Below are positions 17,637 through 26,700 of a stretch of DNA of 64,000 nt, piece by piece. The stretch's first letter is position 1. The number at the start of each line of letters is the position of its first letter. The notes under the pieces are model-generated. The model had not been told where the DNA came from, ran no database searches, and saw only the letters and a program-made list of their open reading frames with translations. Origin of the DNA: Sphingopyxis indica (GTDB taxonomy: Bacteria > Pseudomonadota > Alphaproteobacteria > Sphingomonadales > Sphingomonadaceae). The translations under genes and the position numbers were made by a program. The DNA is taken from NCBI RefSeq assembly GCF_900188185.1, contig NZ_FZPA01000009.1, forward strand, positions 141,176 through 205,175, given 5' to 3'.

Positions 17637-20600
17637 CTAGAAATTGCCGCGGAGGATGAAGGAGAAGCGCCGGTCGTTCATGAAATAGGACCGCGGGACG
17701 AGCGCTTTCGGATCGCTGGTATAGGCCTGCAGCGTCTTGGTGACCTCGTTGGTCAGGTTCACGCCCTGCACGCCGATCTTGAGATTGTCGGTGATGTTGA
17801 AGAAGATCGAAGCGTCGAGCTGGCCCGTGTCGTCGTTGAAGATCGACGTATAGGGGAAGATCACGTCCGCCGCGGTGAGCAGGAAGCGCGAGCGCCAGTT
17901 ATAGGCGACGCGGATCGACACCGGGCCCTTTTCGTAAAAGGCGGTCGCGTTGACATTATGCTTCGACAGGCCTTCGAGCGGCAGGTTCCCCGCCGGGGTC
18001 GTCGAGGTGTTCACCGGACTGCCCGTGTTGAGGAAGCTGTTCGGCAGGCCCGAGCTCTTGATATAGCTGTAGTTGGCGCTGGCGCCGAAGCCGCTCAACA
18101 AGCCGGGAAGGAAGTCGAACGTCTGCTGATAGGCAAGCTCGAAGCCCTTGATCTTGCCGTGGCCGTCATAATTTGCCGGTCCCCGGGTCGCGAAGGGGAA
18201 GGTGACGCCATTGTTGGTGATCGGCAGATCGACCGTCGACTGATAGAAGAAGTTCTTCACATCCTTGAAAAAGATGTTCGCGGTGATCGACCCGACGCGC
18301 GAGAAATAATATTCGGCGGTCGCATCGAACTGCCACGCCGTCGCGGGCTTGAGGTAAGGGTTGCCAACCGATGCGGTGAGCTGTCCATTGCCGTCGACGC
18401 CGGTGGTCAGATAGGGCCGGACATAGGCCGTATCGGGCCGCGTCAGCACCCGCGAAATCGCGAGGCGGAACAGCAGATCGTCGGTCACGCCGAAGCGCAG
18501 GTTCAGGCTTGGCAACAGATAGCGATAATTATTCTTCGCCGAATTGGGGACGACCGTGCCGGTGGTTCCCGCAAACTGCTGAAGCAGCGCGTAATTTTCG
18601 GCGCCGCCGTTGCAGACGCCACCCGGTCGGCGCGCGGGCGTGCCGGGGGGCGCGCCCGCCGGGATGCTGGGCGCGCAGCGCACGTCATAGGGATCGGTGA
18701 TGCCGAAGTCCGATTGCGACGGTATCAGCGTCGCACCCTGCGTCGCGAGACGCGTCTCGACAAAGCGCACGCCGATATTGCCGGCCGCGCGCAGTCCGCT
18801 GTCGCTCGGCGTTTCGAAGTTGAGCATGACATAGGCGTTGAAGTCGCGCTGCTTCACGCGCTGGATTTCGCTCGGCAGATAATGCGTGCCTTCGACCGTC
18901 AGCGGGCGATCCTGCGCGCGTTCCCAATCGTTCGCGCCGCCGGCACCATTTTCGGTATGCCAGATGTCGTTGATACCGGTCAGGAAGCCCGCGGCATCGT
19001 CATAACCGTCGATCAGATCGCCGGTATAATAATAGCCGCCGATCGGTCCCGGAGTCTGGCCGCGGAAGAAGTTGGGGAAGGTATAGAATTCGGCCTGGTC
19101 GCCTCCCGCCTGGTCGAGCGACACCGGCGCGCTTCCCGACCAGACCTCGCTGAGCACACCCCAGTTGTAGGTGGTGTAGCGGATCGTTTGGTCGCGGTCG
19201 GCATAGCGCGCGCCGGTCTTGATCTTGCGGATGAAGCTGTCGTCGTCGAAATGATAGGTCAGGTCGCCGCGGAAGGCGAATTCCTGCCCGTCGCTCTCCT
19301 CGAAATGGTCCATCGCCGCGCGCCAGAACTGGACGCGCTGGTCGGCGAAATATTGCTCGTCGGTCGCATTCACCAGATCGGGGTTCGGCGCCGCCCAGTC
19401 GGCGTTGAGCGTATTGGGCTTGTGCGAGATCAGCACCGGCAGGCTGCCGGTGATGTCGAGTTCCTGGTCGGCGAAGGTCGAGCCGAAGGTGCTCATATCG
19501 TCGACGTCGTGGCTCGAATCGGTCCAGTTGGCGTCGAGTTCCATCTCGACGCGATCGCTGAACTTGTGCTGCAGGTTCAGCCCATAGTCGGCGATCGTGT
19601 TGCGCTCATAGACCTGGCGGCGCGACAGGCTCTGCTGCATGCCGCCCGTCGGCACGAAGCTGTCGGCGCTGCCGCTACCCGCGCTGCGCCAGCCGGTGCC
19701 GGGCAGGGTGATATAGCCGCTCTCGAACAGCCCGTTCTCGTCATATTGATAGTTGGTGAAGCTGCCGACCGGACATTCGGCGCGCGTCGTGCCATTGCCG
19801 TTGTATAGCGGGCCGTTGCTGTTCTGGCGGCATCCGACCGGATAGGTATTATATTCCGACAAATCGGGTGCGGTTTCGAACGTATGTTCGCCCCACGCAT
19901 TGGTCGAATGCGAGCGCAGGAATTGCGCGGTCAGCTTGGTGTCGCCGTCGAGCGATTCCCACTGCGCGGCGAGCGCGATGCCGTTGCGCTTGCGGTCGAA
20001 ATCCTGGCTGCGATACTGGCCGCCGACCGGCGCATAGGCGACGCCAAGCGGATCGGCGAGCCCGTCGGCGCCCGCCGTTTCGGCGGTGCCACAGGGCGAG
20101 CCACCCGGAGGCGTCGTCGTCGTGTCGCTGTCGCCGGGCAGGGGATTGCGGCAGACCAGAACGCCATTGCCGTTCTGGAAGCGGACCTGCTGATTGTCGC
20201 GGGTCTGGAAATTGGTGACCTGGATGCCGTCGGCGCGGCTCTTGATCCGCGAATAGGACACGCTGCCGAGCAGGCCGATCGTGCCGATGCCGGTATCCCA
20301 GGTGTTGCTGATCAGGAAGGAAGCGGTCGGCGTCCATTCCTTGCGGAAATCGCCGTAATTGGCCTCGGCCGAGAAAGCGACGTGGAAGCCGCGATTGTCG
20401 AAGGGCTTGCGCGTGTTGAGGTTGACCGTGCCGGCAAGGCCGCCCTCGATCAGGTCGGCGGTGGCGTTCTTGTAGACCTCGACCGACCCGAGCAGTTCGG
20501 ACGGCACGTCGGCGAAGTTGATCGCCTGTCCACCGACACCGGCGGAAAAGGCGTCGCGGCCGTTGAATTCCGAGCGCACGAAGTTGAGGCCGCGGATGAC

Positions 20601-20981
20601 GACGCCCGAGCCCTCGACCGAGAAATGGTCGGGGTCGTTGGTGCCCGCGAAGCGGTTGATCGAGATGCCCGGAACGCGCTGCAGCGCTTCGGTGACCGAA
20701 CGGTCGGGCAGCGCGCCGATGTCCTGTGCGGTGATCGCGTCGACGACGGTGTCGGCGTTGCGCTTGATCTCCTGCGCGTTGGCGAGGCTGGCGCGGATGC
20801 CGGTGACGACGATCGCTTCGTCGGAGGCGGGCGCCTCGTCGGCGGTGGCGGTGTCGTCCTGGGCCGCGGCAGGCGCGGCGGCGGCGAGCAGGGCGCTCAC
20901 CGCGAGTATCGAGGCTCCCGCGCGCATCGCACCCCGGCGCCGCGACGAATCAAGCCCGGACTCGGCAGAAAATTTGGTCAC
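17637..20981 (-). CDS. TonB-dependent outer-membrane receptor, probable xylo-oligosaccharide uptake
   Basis: This 1114-residue receptor has a signal peptide (ILAVSALLAAAAPAAAQ), a TonB box (DEAIVVTGIRASL) and a plug domain with DIGALPDRSVTEALQRVPG and GVVIRGL. A large barrel follows, ending in Phe (FSFILRGNF), as outer-membrane barrels do. I chose the GTG at 20981, which is preceded by GGGAGGGGAG. The longer frame from 21008 would start upstream of that ribosome site and inside the operator. The LacI operator at 20994-21007 sits just upstream, shared with the divergent halogenase gene. This TonB family with NAD-TVVDAI after the box is the polysaccharide-uptake type expanded in Caulobacter and Xanthomonas. 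The substrate is inferred from the xylan neighbours. Confidence 0.92.
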   Translation of the reverse strand: MTKFSAESGLDSSRRRGAMRAGASILAVSALLAAAAPAAAQDDTATADEAPASDEAIVVTGIRASLANAQEIKRNADTVVDAITAQDIGALPDRSVTEALQRVPGISINRFAGTNDPDHFSVEGSGVVIRGLNFVRSEFNGRDAFSAGVGGQAINFADVPSELLGSVEVYKNATADLIEGGLAGTVNLNTRKPFDNRGFHVAFSAEANYGDFRKEWTPTASFLISNTWDTGIGTIGLLGSVSYSRIKSRADGIQVTNFQTRDNQQVRFQNGNGVLVCRNPLPGDSDTTTTPPGGSPCGTAETAGADGLADPLGVAYAPVGGQYRSQDFDRKRNGIALAAQWESLDGDTKLTAQFLRSHSTNAWGEHTFETAPDLSEYNTYPVGCRQNSNGPLYNGNGTTRAECPVGSFTNYQYDENGLFESGYITLPGTGWRSAGSGSADSFVPTGGMQQSLSRRQVYERNTIADYGLNLQHKFSDRVEMELDANWTDSSHDVDDMSTFGSTFADQELDITGSLPVLISHKPNTLNADWAAPNPDLVNATDEQYFADQRVQFWRAAMDHFEESDGQEFAFRGDLTYHFDDDSFIRKIKTGARYADRDQTIRYTTYNWGVLSEVWSGSAPVSLDQAGGDQAEFYTFPNFFRGQTPGPIGGYYYTGDLIDGYDDAAGFLTGINDIWHTENGAGGANDWERAQDRPLTVEGTHYLPSEIQRVKQRDFNAYVMLNFETPSDSGLRAAGNIGVRFVETRLATQGATLIPSQSDFGITDPYDVRCAPSIPAGAPPGTPARRPGGVCNGGAENYALLQQFAGTTGTVVPNSAKNNYRYLLPSLNLRFGVTDDLLFRLAISRVLTRPDTAYVRPYLTTGVDGNGQLTASVGNPYLKPATAWQFDATAEYYFSRVGSITANIFFKDVKNFFYQSTVDLPITNNGVTFPFATRGPANYDGHGKIKGFELAYQQTFDFLPGLLSGFGASANYSYIKSSGLPNSFLNTGSPVNTSTTPAGNLPLEGLSKHNVNATAFYEKGPVSIRVAYNWRSRFLLTAADVIFPYTSIFNDDTGQLDASIFFNITDNLKIGVQGVNLTNEVTKTLQAYTSDPKALVPRSYFMNDRRFSFILRGNF

Positions 20982-20993
20982 ACTCCCCTCCCA

Positions 20994-21007
20994 TGGTAGC
21001 GCTATCA
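20994..21007. promoter_or_regulatory. LacI-type operator between TonB receptor and halogenase
   Basis: TGGTAGCGCTATCA is identical to the GH67/GH3 site. It lies 13 bases upstream of the receptor GTG, so it overlaps the leader and would block the promoter or early transcription. A separate 8-bp hairpin (GTAACGGG / CCCGTTAC, 21012-21039) follows it on the halogenase side, function unknown. Confidence 0.85.
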
Positions 21008-21155
21008 CAATGTAACGGGAATCTTTGCGTCCCCGTTACCGGCTGTCATATATGGCCTGTCATCCATTGGCAAGTGCGCTTTACGCGGGCATAAGGAATG
21101 TGCGATTACCGCGAAAAACCGCGGATCGGGGCCATTGGGAGGGGCTGAAGCGATA

Positions 21156-22691
21156 ATGAAGGATAGCGTTACCGAAATTGCCGACGTCGTGATCGTCGGC
21201 GGCGGCACCGCGGGATGGATGGCCGCGGCTGCGCTTTCGCGATTCCTCGCCAACGGGCGCCGGCGGATCACCCTTGTCGAATCGGACGCGATCGGCACGG
21301 TCGGGGTGGGCGAGGCAACGATTCCGCCGATCCTGAACTTCAACCGCATGCTCGATATCAACGAGAATGATTTCCTCCGCGCGACGCGCGGCACCTTCAA
21401 GCTCGGCATCGAATTTGTGAACTGGGGACGCGCCGGCGACCGCTATATCCATCCCTTCGGCAGCTTCGGCCACGACCTGCACGGCATCGCCTTTCATCAG
21501 CTCTGGCTGCGCGAGCGCGTGCGCGGAGAAGCCGGGGACATCGCCGATTATTCGATGAGCGCGGCCGCCGCCGCGCGCGGGCGCTTCGGGCGCCCGGGGC
21601 GCGAGGCGAAGCCGCCGCTCTCTGAGCTTTTCTATGCCTTTCACTTCGACGCGAGCCTCTATGCGCGCTTCCTGCGCGGCCTTGCCGAGCGGCAGGGGAC
21701 GATCCGGCGCGAAGGGCGGATCACCGGGGTCGAACGCGACGGCGAGAGCGGCGACGTCGCGGCGGTCCGGCTCGAAAGCGGCGAGCGTATCGCGGGCGAC
21801 CTGTTTATCGACTGTTCGGGCTTTCGCGGCCTGCTGATCGAGGAACAGCTTGGCGCGGGCTATGAGGACTGGTCGCGCTGGCTGCCCGCCGACCGCGCGA
21901 TCGCGGTGCCGACCGCCAATGTCGGGCCGCCCGATCCCTTCACCCGTTCGACCGCGCACGGCGCGGGCTGGCAGTGGCGCATCCCGCTCCAGCACCGCAC
22001 CGGCAACGGCCATGTCTTTTCGAGCGCTTTCATGGACGAGGATGAGGCGCGTCGCATCCTGCTCGCCAATCTCGAAGGCGAACCGCTCGCCGATCCGCGC
22101 ACCATCCCCTTTCGCACCGGTCGCCGCAAGCTCAGCTGGAGCCACAATGTTATCGCGCTCGGCCTCTCGTCGGGCTTCTTGGAACCGCTCGAATCGACGA
22201 GCATCCATCTGATTCAAAACGGTATCCAGCGCCTTCTCGCACTCTTTCCAGACAAGCCGGTCAGCCCGGTCGAGCGCGACGAATATAATCGCGGGATGCG
22301 CGATCTTTACGAGGATGTCCGCGACTTCATCATCCTCCATTACAAGGCGACGCAGCGCGATGACACGCCCTTCTGGCGCCACGTCCGCGACATGGACATT
22401 CCCGACAGCCTGGCGCGCAAGATCGAGTTGTGGCGCCTCCACGGCCGCATCTTTCGTGAAAATGCCGAGCTGTTCGGCGTGACGAGCTGGGTCGCGGTGC
22501 TGCTCGGCCAGAATATCCGGCCCGAACGCTACGACCCCGTCGCCGACACGCTGGACGAGGCGAAGGTCGCCGCCGCGATGGCCGAGATGCGCGCCGCCTA
22601 CGCCCGCGCCGCCGAACGGCTGCCGGCGCAGGACGAGTTTCTGAAAGTCGCGGGCGCCTGGGCCGCCGAGGCGGCGGAGGCGGCGGCGTGA
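21156..22691 (+). CDS. Tryptophan-halogenase-family flavoprotein (first copy)
   Basis: This 511-residue FAD-dependent protein has the dinucleotide motif VIVGGGTAGWM near residue 13, followed by VGVGEATIPP. The catalytic Lys of the halogenase family is in GTFKLGIEF, the family signature WxWxIP is present (GWQWRIPLQHR), and the Glu of the family is in FLEPLESTSIH. All catalytic positions are therefore kept. The ATG at 21156 has GGAGGGG about 12 bases upstream; an in-frame TTG at 21135 lies before that ribosome site and was rejected. The next gene starts inside its stop (GTGA). Such genes commonly sit beside TonB receptors in sugar-utilisation loci. The real substrate there is unknown, and free tryptophan is not demonstrated. 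No reductase partner is in the window. Confidence 0.88.
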   Translation: MKDSVTEIADVVIVGGGTAGWMAAAALSRFLANGRRRITLVESDAIGTVGVGEATIPPILNFNRMLDINENDFLRATRGTFKLGIEFVNWGRAGDRYIHPFGSFGHDLHGIAFHQLWLRERVRGEAGDIADYSMSAAAAARGRFGRPGREAKPPLSELFYAFHFDASLYARFLRGLAERQGTIRREGRITGVERDGESGDVAAVRLESGERIAGDLFIDCSGFRGLLIEEQLGAGYEDWSRWLPADRAIAVPTANVGPPDPFTRSTAHGAGWQWRIPLQHRTGNGHVFSSAFMDEDEARRILLANLEGEPLADPRTIPFRTGRRKLSWSHNVIALGLSSGFLEPLESTSIHLIQNGIQRLLALFPDKPVSPVERDEYNRGMRDLYEDVRDFIILHYKATQRDDTPFWRHVRDMDIPDSLARKIELWRLHGRIFRENAELFGVTSWVAVLLGQNIRPERYDPVADTLDEAKVAAAMAEMRAAYARAAERLPAQDEFLKVAGAWAAEAAEAAA

Positions 22692-24217
22692 TCGCCGATC
22701 CCGTGCGCCGCATCGTCATCGTCGGCGGCGGCACCGCGGGCTGGATGGCGGCCGCCGCCATCTCGCGCATCATGGGCGCGCTGCCGGGGCTCGAGATCGA
22801 GCTGATCGAGAGCGAGGCGATCGGCACGGTCGGCGTCGGCGAGGCGACGATCCCGCAAATCTGCCTGTTCAACGCGATGCTCGGCATCGACGAGGACGAG
22901 TTCGTCCGCGAAACCCACGCGACCTACAAGCTGGGGATCGAGTTCGTCGACTGGACGCGCATCGGCCATCGTTATGTCCATCCCTTCGGCTTTTACGGGC
23001 TCGACATGATGGGGATCGAATTTCACCATCACTGGCTGAAGGGGCAGCGGCTCGGCGATACGAGCCGCCTTGACGATTATGCGATCGCGGCGGTCGCTGC
23101 GGCGACGAACCGCTTCCTGCGTCCGCGTCCCGACCAGCCCAAATCGCCGCTGTCGAAGCTCGGCTATGCCTTTCAGTTCGATGCCGGCCGCTACGCGCGC
23201 TACCTGCGCGCCCGCGCCGAGCGGCAGGGGGTGACGCGCACCGAGGGACGCATCGTCTCGGTCGAGCAGGATGGGGCAAGCGGTTTCGTCACCGGCGTCA
23301 CGCTCGATGGCGGGGCGCGGGTCGAGGGCGATTTCTTCATCGACTGTTCGGGCTTCCGTTCGCTGCTGCTCGGGCAGACCCTCGGGGTCGATTTCGTCGA
23401 CTGGACCGACTGGCTGCCGTGCGACCGCGCGGTCGCCATTCCCTGCACGCTCGGCGGCGACCGCCAGCCGATCACCCGCTCGACCGCGCGCCCAGCCGGC
23501 TGGCAATGGCGCATTCCGCTCCAGCACCGCATCGGCAACGGCCATGTCTATTCGTCGCGCCATATGAGCGACGACGAGGCGGTGGCGCTGCTGCTCGCCA
23601 ATCTCGACGGAGAACCACTCGCCGAGCCCAATATGCTGCGCTTCACCGGCGGGCACCGCGCGCGCGCGTGGGAAAAGAATGTCGTCGCGCTGGGGCTGTC
23701 GGGCGGCTTCCTCGAACCGCTCGAATCGACCGCGATCCACCTCGTCCAGTCGGGGATTGCGCGGCTGATGACCTTGTTCCCGACGCGCGCCTTCGGCGAT
23801 GCCGAGCGCGAGCGCTATAATCGCGAGACGGTGCGCGAATATGTCGACATCCGCGATTTCCTCGTCCTCCACTACAAGGCGACGACGCGCGACGACACGG
23901 ACTTCTGGACCTATTGCCGCACGCTCGAACCGCCCGAAGGGCTCGCCGAAAAGATCGCGATGTTCCGATCGTCGGGGCGCGTGTTTCGCGAGCATAACGA
24001 GCTGTTCACCGAAACGAGCTGGCTCGCGGTGCTCGTCGGGCAGGGGATCGAAGCGGGCGGCTATCACCCCGCCGCCGACCTGCTGCCCGACGCGGAGACG
24101 CTGCGCCGCCTGACGCATATCCGCCGGATCGTCGCCGAAACGGCCGAGGCGATGCCGACGCAGGAGCAGTTCCTGCGCGATCATGGCAGCGCGATCGCGG
24201 CCGAGGCGGTGATGTGA
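22688..24217 (+). CDS. Tryptophan-halogenase-family flavoprotein (second copy)
   Basis: This 509-residue paralogue of the preceding gene has IVIVGGGTAGWM at the N terminus, VGVGEATIPQ, and the catalytic Lys in ATYKLGIEF. WQWRIPLQHRIGNG and FLEPLESTAIH are also present. The start is GTG at 22688, overlapping the previous stop. The two proteins align over their whole length but are clearly different, so this is an old duplication or assembled set rather than a recent tandem copy. The downstream cupin gene also starts in its stop, so three genes are translationally coupled: halogenase, halogenase and cupin. It may act as a hetero-oligomer or successive step with the first copy (inference). Confidence 0.88.
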   Translation: MIADPVRRIVIVGGGTAGWMAAAAISRIMGALPGLEIELIESEAIGTVGVGEATIPQICLFNAMLGIDEDEFVRETHATYKLGIEFVDWTRIGHRYVHPFGFYGLDMMGIEFHHHWLKGQRLGDTSRLDDYAIAAVAAATNRFLRPRPDQPKSPLSKLGYAFQFDAGRYARYLRARAERQGVTRTEGRIVSVEQDGASGFVTGVTLDGGARVEGDFFIDCSGFRSLLLGQTLGVDFVDWTDWLPCDRAVAIPCTLGGDRQPITRSTARPAGWQWRIPLQHRIGNGHVYSSRHMSDDEAVALLLANLDGEPLAEPNMLRFTGGHRARAWEKNVVALGLSGGFLEPLESTAIHLVQSGIARLMTLFPTRAFGDAERERYNRETVREYVDIRDFLVLHYKATTRDDTDFWTYCRTLEPPEGLAEKIAMFRSSGRVFREHNELFTETSWLAVLVGQGIEAGGYHPAADLLPDAETLRRLTHIRRIVAETAEAMPTQEQFLRDHGSAIAAEAVM

Positions 24218-25236
24218 GCGCGCTGGGCCCACTCCCGAGCATCGCCGAAGTCGATGCCGCCGATGCTGCATCCTTTGCGGAACTGCGCGCCGAACGGCGC
24301 CCGGCGGTGCTGCGCGGGCTCGTCGCTGGCTGGCCCGCGGTCGCCGCCGCGCGGCGCGGCGACGCCGGGATCGTCGACTATCTGGTCGATTGCGCGCCGA
24401 CGCGCCCCGTCTCGGGGATTATGGCGCCCGCCGAGGCGCACGGGCGCTTCTTTTACAACGACGACCTGACCGGCCTCAATTTCCGGCGCCTGAACGGGCG
24501 GCTCGAGGATTTCCTGCGCGAACTGCTGCGCATCGCCGGAGCCGAGGCACCGCCCGCGATGGCGGTGCAGTCGGAGGCGATCGCCGAACTGCTGCCGCCC
24601 TTTGCGCGCGCGAACCGGCTCGACCTGTTGCCGCACGTCGCACCGCGCATCTGGATCGGCAACCGCATCCGCGTCGCGCCGCACTATGATCTGATGGAGA
24701 ATGTCGCCTGCTGCGTCGCCGGGCGCCGGCGCTTCACGCTGTTTCCGCCCGACCAGCTCGCGAACCTCTATCCCGGTCCGTTCGAGCTTACCCCGGCGGG
24801 GACGCCGATCAGCATGGTCGATCCGGCCGACCCCGACCTGGAGCGCTATCCGAAGTTCGCGATTGCGTGGGGCAGCGCGAGCGAAGCGACGCTTGAGCCC
24901 GGCGACGCGCTCTATATTCCCTATATGTGGTGGCACGGCGTCGAATCGCTCGAAGCGGTGAGCATCCTCGTCAACTATTGGTGGACCGATCATGATGCGG
25001 CGCTCGGGGCGCCTTATGACGCGCTGCTTCACAATCTCTTCGCTTTTCGCCACCTGCCGCCCGCCGACCGCGCGATCTGGCGCGATCTGCTCGACCATTA
25101 TGTGTTCGAGGTGAACGGCGACCCCGCCGCGCATTTGCCGCCCCACGCGCAGGGCATATTGGGTCCCGCCTCGCCGCAGCGTCTTGGCGCGATGCGGACG
25201 ATGTTGCGGCGGATCTTCGGGGGTAGCGAACGTTAG
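24214..25236 (+). CDS. Cupin-like/JmjC-type protein, putative Fe(II) oxygenase
   Basis: This 340-residue protein has no signal peptide and resembles the cupin_8 (JmjC-like) family. The putative metal site is His-x-Asp in APHYDLMENV, with a distal His in YMWWHGVESL. GRRRFTLFPPDQLANLYPGP in the middle is a standard cupin_8 block. Family members are 2-oxoglutarate-dependent hydroxylases of proteins or RNA, and many are untested. The GTG start overlaps the halogenase stop, so its job is probably tied to that of the two flavoproteins, for example modifying the same substrate. It converges on the next gene with only 3 bases between stops. Confidence 0.8.
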   Translation: MSALGPLPSIAEVDAADAASFAELRAERRPAVLRGLVAGWPAVAAARRGDAGIVDYLVDCAPTRPVSGIMAPAEAHGRFFYNDDLTGLNFRRLNGRLEDFLRELLRIAGAEAPPAMAVQSEAIAELLPPFARANRLDLLPHVAPRIWIGNRIRVAPHYDLMENVACCVAGRRRFTLFPPDQLANLYPGPFELTPAGTPISMVDPADPDLERYPKFAIAWGSASEATLEPGDALYIPYMWWHGVESLEAVSILVNYWWTDHDAALGAPYDALLHNLFAFRHLPPADRAIWRDLLDHYVFEVNGDPAAHLPPHAQGILGPASPQRLGAMRTMLRRIFGGSER

Positions 25237-25239
25237 GCT

Positions 25240-26700
25240 TCAGCCCTCGCGCAGGACATGCGCGATCCACGCGCCATAGGGCGGGGCGGCGTCGAGCGCG
25301 GCGGCGACCTTGCGGTCGAGCGCCGCCGCCGCGCGGCGTCCGGATGCTTCGCCCTCGGCGAGCGACAGGGCGCTGCGCTGCGCCGGCACGCCGAGCGCGT
25401 GGAGCAGCGCCGCCCATTCGCTCGTCGATACCGTCGCTTCCTCGGTGATCGGCAGCCGCTGGCGCCGCGCGAACTGGTCGAGCATCCGATCGAGCGCCGG
25501 CGACCGTTCGAGAGCGGCGAGCCGGTGCGCCGCGGCGGGGGCGGCATAGTGCGAGGCGATCCAGTCGCGCGCGCCATCGGCCATCAGCGCGAAGCGGCGA
25601 TTATATTCGGCGCGCTCGCGCGGGTCGATCGCGCGGCCAGGGAACAAGTCGAGCAGCAGGTCGATCTGCCGGTGCGCGAGGTCGAGCGCGACCCCGGCAA
25701 GCGGCTCGAAACGCGCCGCCGCGTCGCCGATCGCGACGACATTGCCCGTCCATGGCTGTTCCTGCCGCCCCGCGTCGATCGGGAAACGGTCGGCGGGCGG
25801 CGCGCCGAGCGCCGCCTCGACCGCTGCGTCGGAGACATCGTCGGGCACGGCGAGGAAGCGCGTCACGCCGTCGCGCCCGGCTTGCTCCCAGCACCAGCCC
25901 GCGTCGGTAAAGGCGATCGTATCGGCGAGGTCGAGCCGCGGCGCTGCTGGCGGTGCGACGGCAAGGCTGCGCGCCGGGAGCGCGCCGCGCCAGTCGATCC
26001 AGCGCCGGTCGGGCTGCGCCGCCGAGAGCAGCGCGGCGGTTCCCGAGGCGTCGACGAGCAGGTCCGCCGCGACCGCATCCGAACCGGCGAGCTGGATCGC
26101 GGCGATGCCGCCGTCGAGCGTCGTTTGCACCGCGCTCACCGGCCCCGGATGATGGCGCACGCCGAGTTGCGCCGCGATGCCGATCAACAGGTCGCGATAG
26201 GCGGGGGCGTTCCAGCGCAGCGCGTAATCGACCTCGGCGAGCGGCGAGGGCGCTTCGCCGCCCGGCGGCATGAAGCGGCCGGCTTCGGCCAGCGCGGCAC
26301 CGACCGAGCCCGCGGGCGCGCCGCCGGCCGCCTTGTGCGCGCCGCCGCCCCATTCGCGCGCGAAGGCGCTGTTGAGCTTGGGATCGACCGCGCCGCCATA
26401 AGCGGTGAGTCCAATGCTTCCGGGCCCTGCCCAGCCGGTGTAGCGCATCGCGAGGCGGTGGCTTGCCCCGGCGCGGCGGACGAGCGCCTCTTCGCCCACC
26501 CCCAGCCGGTCGTGCAGCCGGTTGGTGAAGGGCAGGGCGGTGCCGATATGGTCGGCGAAAGCGACGGGGTCGATCGGCGTGCCGACGACCAGCACGTCGG
26601 TCGCTGGGCTCGCGCGCTTGATTGCGATCGCCGCAAGCACGCCGACCTGGCCAGCGCCGACGACGGCGACGCGGCGCAGCGGTTCGCGCGCGGCGCTCAT
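25240..26700 (-). CDS. Degenerate tryptophan-halogenase paralogue, likely non-catalytic
   Basis: This 486-residue protein aligns with the halogenases over its length. VAVVGAGQVGVLAAI replaces the usual VVGGGTAGWM, so FAD binding may survive. The position of the catalytic Lys is altered (SHRLAMRY in place of TYKLGIDF). The family WxWxIP motif is reduced to GWCWEQAG, and PLEST, which holds the catalytic Glu, is PLAGVA (RFEPLAGVALDLAH). It is open, full length and free of frameshifts, so it is conserved as a protein rather than decayed. The ATG at 26700 overlaps the stop of the intact upstream halogenase (ATGA). I infer a partner or regulatory subunit. A changed chemistry such as an oxidoreductase is possible. 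Confidence 0.78.
   Translation of the reverse strand: MSAAREPLRRVAVVGAGQVGVLAAIAIKRASPATDVLVVGTPIDPVAFADHIGTALPFTNRLHDRLGVGEEALVRRAGASHRLAMRYTGWAGPGSIGLTAYGGAVDPKLNSAFAREWGGGAHKAAGGAPAGSVGAALAEAGRFMPPGGEAPSPLAEVDYALRWNAPAYRDLLIGIAAQLGVRHHPGPVSAVQTTLDGGIAAIQLAGSDAVAADLLVDASGTAALLSAAQPDRRWIDWRGALPARSLAVAPPAAPRLDLADTIAFTDAGWCWEQAGRDGVTRFLAVPDDVSDAAVEAALGAPPADRFPIDAGRQEQPWTGNVVAIGDAAARFEPLAGVALDLAHRQIDLLLDLFPGRAIDPRERAEYNRRFALMADGARDWIASHYAAPAAAHRLAALERSPALDRMLDQFARRQRLPITEEATVSTSEWAALLHALGVPAQRSALSLAEGEASGRRAAAALDRKVAAALDAAPPYGAWIAHVLREG

Noticed and set aside
17634..19808. Long + frame opposite the first TonB receptor
   Set aside because: It mirrors the receptor coding strand, lacks any recognisable domain, and the receptor has clear plug, barrel and TonB-box features.
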